Shown piece after piece: positions 47,155 to 55,002 of a stretch of 55,002 nt of DNA. The position numbers were made by a program, and so were the translations under genes. The notes beneath the pieces are model-generated. The model was not told the DNA's origin. It saw nothing but the letters and a program-made list of their open reading frames with translations, and made no database searches. Source of the DNA: Apophysomyces variabilis. Taxonomy: Eukaryota > Mucoromycota > Mucoromycetes > Mucorales > Mucoraceae. Numbering within the stretch: the stretch's first letter is position 1; each line of letters starts with the position of its first letter. The stretch is from contig MZZL01000378.1 of assembly GCA_002749535.1 (NCBI GenBank), positions 271,841 through 326,842 of the forward strand, written 5' to 3'.

Positions 47155-47310
47155 CAACGGTCGGTATGGGACGGTACGGGCCGGTGCAAGGTAGCTGGAC
47201 CGAGACCGCCGGTTATTACTACTCGGTCAGTATTCGGGACGGTCTATAATCGGGACAGTCCAAGGTCAGGTACCGAGACCGCTGGAAGGACCGTTGGGAG
47301 GACCGTCAGT
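47155..47310. repeat. hAT-B subterminal GACCG-box cluster (3' end)
   Basis: Multiple GGACGGTC/GGACCGAGACCG words within 160 bp of the terminus, mirrored at 50610-50780. Probable transposase binding sites. In copy 1 the same words have lost nearly every CpG. Confidence 0.7.
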
Positions 47311-47562
47311 CTATGCTATGCCTTTCACATGACATTACACACAATATTACTTACAGACATTCAAAGTAAATATTTCTCTTTACTTCAATAAGTGCAGTTA
47401 TACAAGTATACAAAAGCTTTGTTGCTTGCAAGATTTTCAGTTTTAGTGTGATTTACATTACAGATTAAGAGAAGCAGTTCATGTAATAAGAAAGATAAAA
47501 TGCAATGCATCGTTTATTAACTGCTAATTCAACACTCGATCTATTTCAGAGAATACTGTATA

Positions 47563-50016
47563 TCAATTCTTTAGTTCTCGTCGTAGCCGGTATTTTTCAA
47601 GCATACATGCACGAATGGTTTCTACAGCAAGTGAAGCACGATTTGGGCTTATAATAGCCTTGCCAGCGGAGAAGACTCGTTCTGATGGAGCACTTGTACC
47701 TGAGATAACGACGTTAATCAGAAGACGAATGTGGGGTGAACAAAGACACTAACCTGGAATTGCTAAGTAATCGCGCGCCATTCTAGCTAAGGATGGATAC
47801 TTGCTAATTCCTATAGTCTGCCACCAGCGAAGCGGATCGCAATTTTCAGCATCGGTTGCGAGATATTCGAAGAGCTCATCTTCTTGTCGTGCCTTCCCTT
47901 TGTCGCGCAGATGACCGAACAGATGCTGTAACAGTTCATCTTTTTCCACCTCTGTTTGTGCCGAACTAGTAGCAATATTCTCACCAGCATGCTCAACTTC
48001 AGGGTACGCCATAAAAACGGTGCGCACTTGCTTCTCTACAAACTGTACCCATTCAGTTTCCCATTCGTGTCGCTTATGGTAAGATAGCTTCAGTCGAGGA
48101 TCTAGTACTGTAAACGATCGTTTAGCTTAAAAAATTTACGTTAGAGTTACCTGTTGCTACTGAGCAAATGGGTGCGAAGTCAGTCATGTTATAGTACTTC
48201 TGCAGTTTTTCGAAGCATGCAACTGCTGCCTCCTGAAGCTCCGAATTGCTAGTGGTGTAGTTATCCAGCTTGTCCATCAGAACGTTATATGTAGGTATAA
48301 CGATCCCCATGGTTGGGTAATTGCTAGCACTTAACATTGTTGTGCTCTTTTTGAAGATCTATCATTAAAAGGTGGGCACTACATATTTAGAAATTAATAT
48401 ATCTAATAGTAACTTTACCTCTAGAAGGTCTTTCAAGTGAATTAAGATTTGCCACTCATTCTCAGAAAGCGACCATTTGTTCAGGTGGCTTTCAATGCTT
48501 ATCAATACAACGAGTGGACCTTGGATACGCAACGCGGAATCGATCATGTCATACGTAGAATTCCACCGTGTTTTAACATCAATTACTGGCTGGTAATGTC
48601 GCACATTCATGTTTGCACAGCACTGCTTCAGTTTTTCACGGAGTTGAACAGAACGGTGGATCGAGACAACGACATTTCGAAGCTATAACTGTGCTAAGTC
48701 TAATATATATGTAGTAACTGATTACCTTGGCTAAAATAGAAGAAATTTCGGTCGTGCTCCGATCAAAATGGATCTGTTCGTCATATACGTTGATCGTTGC
48801 TTCGGGGATTATTTTGATTGTTGCCAAAAGATCCTGCACCGCAAGGTTAATAACATGTGCAAGACAGCGGTTATGCTGTCTTTTAGCACTGAAGAAGACG
48901 CCATATTTGGGCCAGGTTTCTTCCAGATGTTGCATAAGTGTATCATTACTTGATGCATTATCAGTTGTTATTGCTAAGATCTGTTGATAGTGGATCATTT
49001 AAAACTGGTAAACGGTATCAAACCACCTACCTTCGAATGTATATTGAGATCGTGCATTGACCTCATCAAGGCATCACCTATTGCTTGCCCAGTATGACTT
49101 CCCGCGATATGGATAAAATCTAGCAGTAGATCGTGGATCTGCCAGTTTGCATCGATGAAATGTCCAGTAACTGCAAGGAAACCAAATGAATTTGGTGACG
49201 TCCACATGTCAAGCGTAAGGGATATATTAGAATCTAGTGTCTAAAAGAAGGTATTAATATGATAATTGCATTCTGCAAATATCCTACTGCAAGGTGATCT
49301 CGCAAGATAGTATGGCCATGATTGCAGCTATTTATAATATCAGATTTAAGAGTGTTTGCACTTATGGATATCGCTTCTGGATTGAGGTAACTGATCAGGG
49401 TTTGAAACGATTTTGACTCTATTTCAATGAATGGCTGGTCATTGAGAATAACCCATTCCCGAAGATGTTGACGAAATTTGGAGTTGCTAAATTGAGGATG
49501 GCTACATCACATGTAAGTACAGCAAGATATACATATATTTAATGGTACTTACGAGGTAACAAATTGGTCCAATGGTCCTTTTTGGGTTGGAGGCTGAGCA
49601 CTCTTCCATTCTTTAGGATGGTAACTGCTCATATGTTTTCGCATTTGCTTAGTGCTGCTCCCGTTAGCAGAAACCACTGATCTCTTCCTTGTTCTAGATA
49701 GGATAAGCAATGTATTAGAGGCGTAACCAGTTTGGCATATTAGCACAAACCCATCATCTCCATCACATATGGTACACAAAGCTGTCTTCGACTTCGAACT
49801 ATTATCCCAGTTAAGTGGTTTAAACCACTTCCAAACAACGCTAGTGCGTGTGCTAGTCACGGTGGCAGAAGAGGTACTAGCTGCAACTGACGTGGAAGAC
49901 TCTTGAGATTGCAAGCGGTTTGGGGAATCAATTTGCAAGGAAACGATAATTGATTCTTCATCACTGTCTGCTTCAGTGATTCTTGGACGCTTTTCGTTTC
50001 GCTTGTGAATAGACAT
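47563..50016 (-). CDS. hAT-B transposase, apparently intact (701 aa)
   Basis: Eight exons by eye: 50016-49553, 49501-49288, 49240-49031, 48980-48726, 48682-48419, 48358-48151, 48107-47754 and 47699-47563; these sum to 2106 nt, exactly 702 codons, with GT..AG introns of 43-59 bp. It begins MSIHKRNEKRPRITEADSDE, with an acidic, Ser/Thr-rich N-terminus. A BED-like finger follows (VVWKWFKPLNW, CTICDG, then STKQMRKHMSSYH). The hAT core has SLTLDMWTSPN, ITTDNASSNDTLM and HNRCLAHVINLAVQ; the dimerisation domain has PLRWWQTIGISKYPSLARMA and SAPSERVFSAGK. It ends MLEKYRLRRELKN. No premature stop was found, unlike every other gene here. It could mobilise its own and related TIRs. Confidence 0.9.
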
Positions 50017-50560
50017 GTTTTAAAGGTACAGACACTCCACCATAACTACACATTTAATTTATAGCTTTTTTGCAAGTTACACGGATCGTCATCACAATGC
50101 ACTATGAAAAAACGTATGTATGTTAAGAAATCGATCAACACTATATCTAACCAGATATTGAACAATTTCGTATTGATTCCCGTAACGAAGCTCCAATGTA
50201 TGTATTATCACGTCATTGTGAGGGTGATTACAGTTAGGATATGCATCCAAAAAAGTACAATGCTTGGTTGCCCAAATTGCTATGGAGAATTTATAAATTT
50301 GGTAAGTGAACAGTGATTACTGCAGAAACCTAAGGTAAGAGTTTACCTTTCAAAAACTTTTTCATACCAAATGCTACTGTTACTTGAAAACGGTATGGCA
50401 TATAATGTCGAAAGAAAAAACAATTATCAATGATAACAATACGAAGAATAGAATACCACCTTACAAATAATTCTTTGTTTGCGCATACTATAAGCAAAAA
50501 TAAAATACTACGAACTGATTAAATAAAACTATTTTACTTGTTGTGAGTGTTTTTTCTCCA
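50017..50560. other. hAT-B copy 2 5' leader and promoter region
   Basis: Non-coding, with frequent TGTT/AACA and AT-rich words; short open frames on either strand look accidental. Being upstream of the ATG at 50016 on the minus strand, it should contain the transposase promoter. No clear TATA box. Confidence 0.45.
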
Positions 50561-50990
50561 ATAATACTTTATAGATAATAATTTTCTTTTTGAAAACCAA
50601 AACTACTATCATGACCGACGGTCCAATCGGTCGGGTTGGGACGGTTTACATGAACCGAGATCGGTCCAAAATATATAAACCGAGACCGTCGGTCCAAGGG
50701 GTTCGGTCCAAAACTTACAGACTGAGATCGACGGTATGGTTCGGTACGGGTCAGTATCGGGACGGTCGGTCCAAAATTGCGAGCCTTAATCAAAAGTAAA
50801 AGAAGTAACTGTAGACATATTGAAAATATAAGTAAAAGCAAAAAAGAAAAAAGAAAAAAGTAAACAAAAAATTAGTTTATCTGTTAAAAAATTTTTATTA
50901 AAACACAGTTTGAATGGAGTTTGAATGGAGTTTAAATTGAGTACTAAATTTGGGTATGTAGGTATATATTCCCTCAGATCCCAAAAACAG

Positions 50991-51716
50991 CATAGGCTGG
51001 ATAGTAGATACCCTACTAACAACCATAGGGAAAGAAACATGCAACATAGGCAGACCAGATTAGTAAACTTGTGTTATTATTGCTCACAACCACGTTGGCC
51101 TAGGCACACATGCCCAGAATATTGTGCTGCCAAGGGCAAAGGAAAAGAAGAGGAAATAGCTAATGCAAATGCCAACACCAAACAATTCTGAAAGAATTTT
51201 GTCACTTATACTGCCTGCATATACTGGAAAAAGGGAAATACAAGCTCTCAGAAATACAATTGCAACAATCTGACTTTGTCTGATGATGAGAGTATGAAGA
51301 TAAATGATCCTATGGATGCAGTGGACCCAGATGACCTGAGTAAGTCTAACTACTATATTAGAGTGACAAAATCTGAACAAAGCATGTCTAAATCATATTT
51401 TGTACCTTTAACATTACAGAGTGAATGGTTAATAGGTCTTGTTGACACTGGTGCTAACTTTTCCTCCATGAATACTTCCCTTTGCAAACAATTTACATGG
51501 AATATAAATAAACGAGAAGGCAGCATTGGTCTTGCAGCACATGAAATGACCACACAAAGGATAGGCACTACAGATAGAATAAGAATCTCTTATAATGGCC
51601 GCACTCTTTATCATGCTTTTGAAGTAATGGAGTTATCAGAGAGTACAAAGGTTTGCATAGGCACAGATTTGATGCCAAAAATAGGGATTGGTTTGACTGG
51701 TTTAGCGACATCATAG
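50991..51716 (+). pseudogene. Element C gag C-terminus (zinc knuckle) and aspartic protease
   Basis: After the ISXO2-type element the frame resumes with HRLDSRYPTNNHRERN, then a Cys/His zinc-binding cluster (CYYCSQPRWPRHTCPEYC) and a Lys/Glu-rich tail with a TGA at about 51189. Further on come an acidic stretch (SDDESMKINDPMDAVDPDDL) and a retropepsin-like domain with an intact LVDTGANFSSM active site and CIGTDLMPKIGIGL near the end. A TAG closes the open frame at 51714-51716, after which coding continues briefly to about 51770. Gag and protease share one frame. Confidence 0.7.
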
Positions 51717-51776
51717 GAAAAACCTGCATCCAAAGAAGTAACAGTGGATGATATTCCACTACACTGCAGTTGAAAG

Positions 51777-52640
51777 GACGTTTTACCCTGGGTAAAATCT
51801 GGGTAAAACGTCAAATATTACCCACATTTTACTCACATTTTACCCACGTTTTACCCACTTTCTATACCGTTATTAATTGGATAAAACAGTATGTGTCAGA
51901 CGTAATTACATTAATGCTATTGGACTAAGTTGTATGCATTTAACAACTAACATTAGAATTCTATTCGACTATATTCTTTTCTTTAAGCTCTTTTATTGGA
52001 TTAACTTGCTTACAACAATACATGCTATTGGAGCTAATGATTCTTGTCATATTTCGACATACACACAGACCAATAAACGTCTTTACATTACCCAAAGCAG
52101 TAATTAAAAGAAGAATAAAGCGGAGATCGTAAAAAAGACTTCTTCTTGAACCTGAAGTTGATCTGACACAATAACAGTCTGAAACCTGTTGAATAAAGAC
52201 ACAGTCCAGACTCAGGAACTCAGAGATAACCTCTTTACCATGACTAAACGAAAATCTACCATTGGCTATCCCAATGAAAAACTTTTCTTCGTCATGAATA
52301 TGTTTACTGATTGGTTTATTATCTGTGTCAAAGAAACTATGATCTAATAACCGCTCACAGTATAAATAAGACTTGGAATCTAATCTTAATAAAAAAAAAC
52401 TCTTTTCTTGAGTCTCAAGGATTTATTCTTGTTATCCATTTTTTATCTTAAATTTCCCTCAGATTTCACAAATCTAACTCATTTCTCCCATTCAGCTCAG
52501 ACTTAGTACTTTCAGTTCACAGAATTTTCTCTCATATTGCCATTGTCAATTACAAGCCACAGTGAGCAAGGATTCTGAAAGTAGTTGTCATACCTTTGTT
52601 AAAGAAATTGATCAGTTAAACAAAATGGAAGTTTACAGAT
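51777..52640. mobile_element. Unidentified element end with GTTTTACCC repeats
   Basis: Begins GGACGTTTTACCCTGGG and has at least five TTTTACCCA words to about 51870, including inverted pairs. It ends the element C reading frame, so it probably marks an insertion. The rest is AT-rich and non-coding. The terminus resembles the one ending at 598. No TSD can be tested because the other end is not visible. Confidence 0.4.
52361..52369 (+). promoter_or_regulatory. TATA-like box (LTR-like context)
   Basis: TATAAATAA followed by AAAAAAAACTCTTTTCTTGAG, reminiscent of the gypsy-1 and gypsy-2 LTR promoter contexts. No matching second LTR in the window. Confidence 0.3.
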
Positions 52641-52645
52641 AAGAA

Positions 52646-52870
52646 GTGGTTCTGATTTTTTTTGTAACATCTATTTGCTATGTTATTGTGTTTATATTAA
52701 CTTTGATCTTCTTTTACCTTAAGTACATCTCTATTGCAATGACAAGATTATTGAGAAAGGCTCTAGCACTAGATGCTCCTTTAACACAACCACCTTCTGA
52801 TAGATCACTGCACTATGCTGCATTCACTCAGCGGCTGCCAGCTGGTCCAGCCTGGCATAAAAGGCATTAG
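52646..52870 (+). CDS. Small predicted membrane protein, unknown
   Basis: A 74-codon frame with one clear hydrophobic segment near the N-terminus (VTSICYVIVFILTLIFFYLK) followed by a short basic and Pro-containing tail ending PAGPAWHKRH. Downstream of the TATA-like box at 52361. It may be a leader ORF of a retroelement or a chance frame. No family recognised. Confidence 0.25.
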   Translation: MVLIFFVTSICYVIVFILTLIFFYLKYISIAMTRLLRKALALDAPLTQPPSDRSLHYAAFTQRLPAGPAWHKRH

Positions 52871-52949
52871 CTTAAAAGTTAGTTTCACAAAGTAATATTA
52901 GATCAAGTTGGCAGTACAAAGTAATTTATTACCTTACTGCTTTACTAGC

Positions 52950-53640
52950 TTAGTTTTTAGATAACAAGGGTTGGAGAGTCTTCACCTTCACTCTCCTCTT
53001 CTGACATTAACTCCCTAGTGAGGATGTGCCCTGATTCCTCACTGAACTCCTCCTCAAAAGCTACCTTGTGTTTGTTAAAGAGCCTTTTTTGCATCTTCAA
53101 TTTCTATTACGATGGATGTTTGATAGATAGACCTATTGAAGTGCTGTTTTACCTCTTGTAGACAGCATTGTCAGTGAGCTTTCATTCTCATTGCCTCTCT
53201 TTTTTCTGCAGAACGATTCTTAGACTACTTTTGGTTGTTAAACAGGTGGCAAATTTTGTTACACAAGGTAGTTGAATTAACCATTAGTGACGGCTAGCCA
53301 AGGACATAGTATTCAACCTTTTCTGTCACACTGCAATTGTGAATAGAGTTGAAACGCTCCTCAAATTTCCATCCTTCTATGCCAAGTTGGGCTATGAAGC
53401 TACAGAGCAGCCTCTGTAATAGAGCTAAGTTATAATTTATGATATTGCTATTATATTTACCAAAATTTCAGGATCCTAAGGCCTAGCTATTCTCCTGCTA
53501 ACAGCTTAATTACTGGTACTAGTGCTCTGAGAAGCTGAGCTATGATTGCATTGCATCTTACCAAGCAACGTGATTTGACTGTTAGTTTCAACCAACATAT
53601 TATGCAATTATTCAGCATTTAGTTGCTATTGCTAGCTGAG
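52950..53640 (-). pseudogene. Decayed transposon-associated gene, unknown family
   Basis: On the minus strand: FIAQLGIEGWKFEERFNSIH and TEKVEYYVLG near 53380-53290, then EEEFSEESGHILTRELMSEE and SEGEDSPTLVI with a stop near 52963. Short introns (for example GTAAAT..CTTAG at about 53460-53425) and several TAG/TAA codons at Gln positions. The acidic C-terminus suggests a nuclear accessory protein of a DNA transposon; this is a guess. Confidence 0.35.
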
Positions 53641-54600
53641 CTCTCTCAGCTTATCTTCTATGTTGATCACCTGGTGATTGAATGCAGCCAAGGTCAACTG
53701 TTCACCAGTTATAGGGACAGGCAACGACAGTTAGGCTCCTGTTTATGCTTCTCTGGCAGCACAGCGTTCAGCAAAACGTTAGTTATAGGATTGAGACATT
53801 TAATAGAATTGAATATGATTGAATATATGCACTTTACAATGATGTTTTTATCTTCTTATTTCAATAGTATGTAAGGAGTATGTTACCCTTACATACTTCA
53901 CTAATAAAAGCACAAATAATAAAGTCAGAAAAAGTTTTTTTTTTCACTTTCTCTTTGATTTTTACTTTCTTTTCCTCTACAATCTATGCAGCACGTTATA
54001 GGTATCAGTGTAAGGTAGTTTAACATTGTGAAAGGGCTTATTGCTAATGGTGCACTTAGACATACTAAATTCTCTTTCATATCAGTAAATGAAAGTATAT
54101 ACTTCAGCTTATTCTTAGTAATGTATTGAAGTTATATTTTATTTTAGTTTTTTCTCCCTCTTAGCTTATCTATAATTTAGGTCAACTATGGCATAGTTAT
54201 TGTTCATTCTCTAAACAAAGCATCTATTAAATATGCTATTTGATTTTATTAGACAGGCAATGCAGTACTCCTTAAAAATTTTTGTAAGTATTAATTATAT
54301 AATTAGTTAAATTAATGCTACTAATTTATATATTTCATTTCTATTATGGTTATGCTTTTGTAGTATATCTAATCATTTATTGTAAAATAGCTTTAATAAT
54401 ATAGTTTTTAAATGATATTTAAATTTTGATAAGCCTAATTATTTGCTTTTTATATATAGCTACAACATAAATTTGAGTCAGTTTTCATTTGTATTGTTAA
54501 AGGATCAATAGAAAGATAAGCAAATGCAGGAGTAGTTTCTATTGGAATATACACTAAAATAAAAGATTTTGTGAGAGACAGCTAATGATATAATGTATGA
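53641..54600. other. AT-rich stretch without recognised features
   Basis: The 83-codon plus-strand frame at 53623 overlaps the decayed minus-strand gene and shows no motif. The remainder has homopolymer T runs and no coding signal. Confidence 0.4.
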
Positions 54601-55002
54601 TTAGATTAAAAGATATGAATAAAGTTCATATTTTAGTGACATTTTAGTATCTTTTTTAATGTTTTTTTGACTAGCAGAAAAGTACCTAAAACATATATTT
54701 TAGTAATATTCTAATGTCTTTTTAGTAGAACTTTTGACTGGCAAAAATATACCTAAAATAAATGTTTTAGTAATGTTCTAATGNAATGTCTTTTTAGTAG
54801 AACTTTTGACTGGCAAAAATATACCTAAAATAAATGTTTTAGTAATGTTCTAATGATGTTCTAGTATGTTTTTAGAAGACTTTTGACTGGTACAAAAGTA
54901 CCTAAAATAAATGTTTTAATAATATTCTAGTGTTTTTTTAGTGTCTTTTTAAGCAAATGAAAAAGTTATTAAAATAAATGTTCTAGTATACTAGAATATA
55001 CC
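54600..55002 (+). repeat. Tandem repeat array, about 65-bp unit
   Basis: Units contain GTCTTTTTAGTAGAACTTTT, GACTGGCAAAAATATACCTA and AAATAAATGTTTTAGTAATG; two adjacent units are virtually identical and others diverged. An ambiguous base N at 54784 sits at a unit junction, which may mark an assembly gap or collapse. TTTTAGT words recall CACTA subterminal arrays, but no terminus is seen. It continues to the window edge. Confidence 0.8.

Larger units (their letters stand above)
47146..50788 (-). mobile_element. hAT-B copy 2 (3643 bp, intact, youngest element)
   Basis: Perfect 12-bp TIR (TAAGGCTCGCAA / TTGCGAGCCTTA) and perfect 8-bp TSD ATCAAAAG (47138-47145, 50789-50796). CpG-rich subterminal blocks of CGGTC/GACCG words lie at 47155-47310 and 50610-50780. 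It carries one uninterrupted transposase gene. The insertion splits the first exon of the ISXO2-type transposase after codon 10. Its retained CpGs contrast with all neighbours. Confidence 0.96.
46060..50818 (-). pseudogene. IS1595/ISXO2-type transposase, four exons, split by hAT-B
   Basis: Exons by eye: 50818-50789 plus 47137-47097 (one exon split by hAT-B copy 2), 47041-46704, 46656-46324 and 46280-46060. It starts MSTVTSFTF. The DDE set is visible: IIVEIDESKFGK (D1), SIIYTDGWAGY (D2) and HINTVEGMW (E), the last formed across an intron. A Cys-containing N-terminal module (KCPLYNCYNHSEK) precedes them. Stops: a TAA just after the exon 2 start, two likely TAGs upstream, and TGAs at V*I and E*T, all fitting Arg, Trp or Gln codons changed by transition. 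Related DDE domains occur in bacterial IS1595 and eukaryotic Merlin elements. It would cut and paste the element. Confidence 0.82.
45259..50981 (-). mobile_element. ISXO2/IS1595-type (Merlin-like) DNA transposon
   Basis: Flanked by CAAAAACAA (45250-45258) and CAAAAACAG (50982-50990), a 9-bp duplication with one transition. The ends carry related inverted sequence (TGCCTACATACTCAAATTTA left; TACCTACATACCCAAATTTA right, reverse complemented) about 15-20 bp in. Without the nested hAT-B copy 2 it is about 2.07 kb and contains one four-exon transposase gene (minus), a tandem array and a tRNA-like repeat. Excision would restore the gag frame of element C. Confidence 0.8.
40619..51776 (+). mobile_element. 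Element C: gag-protease retroelement split by two DNA transposons
   Basis: One gag-protease frame occurs in three pieces (40619-41464, 45001-45258, 50991-51716). Removing hAT-A copy 2 with one TSD and the ISXO2-type element with one TSD makes the frame continuous. pol is not seen; coding stops near 51776 where another element end starts. Probably Ty3/gypsy-like, but without RT this is inference. Confidence 0.7.

Noticed and set aside
50104..50316. 70-codon plus-strand frame in the hAT-B 5' region
   Set aside because: Antisense to the leader, no motif, and its counterpart at 34410-34595 lies in decayed copy 1 only because the DNA is homologous.

Overview
The window is a fungal transposon graveyard with no recognisable host gene. 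The organism looks like an AT-rich early-diverging fungus, most likely Mucoromycota. That rests on short GT..AG introns of about 45-75 bp inside transposase genes and on the repertoire: Ty3/gypsy, hAT, CACTA with Tnp2, a MULE with a GCM-like zinc domain, an IS1595/ISXO2-type element and an APE-type LINE. The lineage is an inference; the element classes are read from motifs, terminal inverted repeats (TIRs) and target-site duplications (TSDs).

Layout. 1-598: end of an unknown element. 599-6780: decayed gypsy element (gypsy-1). 6784-13751: complete CACTA element (CACTA-1; CACTATG ends, ATA TSD, palindromic subterminal arrays, two divergent genes). 13752-20330: very CpG-poor remnants on the minus strand: an AT-hook repeat gene, then a second decayed CACTA with the same divergent two-gene layout. 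20331-37588: a four-level nest in which hAT-B copy 1 contains the MULE, which contains gypsy-2, which contains hAT-A copy 1; each level has a TSD. 37831-39790: truncated LINE. 40619-51776: second nest, a gag-protease retroelement (element C) split by hAT-A copy 2 and by an ISXO2-type element, itself split by hAT-B copy 2. 51777-55002: further element fragments and tandem repeats.

Two themes tie the window together. First, old copies show a cytosine-deamination signature on both strands (C to T and G to A, mainly at CpG and CpA). Comparing hAT-B copy 1 with intact copy 2 shows this directly, and it explains most premature stops (CAG to TAG, CAA to TAA, CGA to TGA, TGG to TAG or TGA). It resembles repeat-induced point mutation. 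Second, nesting gives a relative chronology: hAT-B copy 2, with an uninterrupted 8-exon, 701-residue transposase, appears youngest.

The most unusual protein is the MULE product (889 codons, three premature stops). A GCM-like zinc domain and a DDE transposase core are followed by a C-terminal domain with the Cys box and His box of a ubiquitin-specific-protease-like fold. All exon boundaries were placed by eye.
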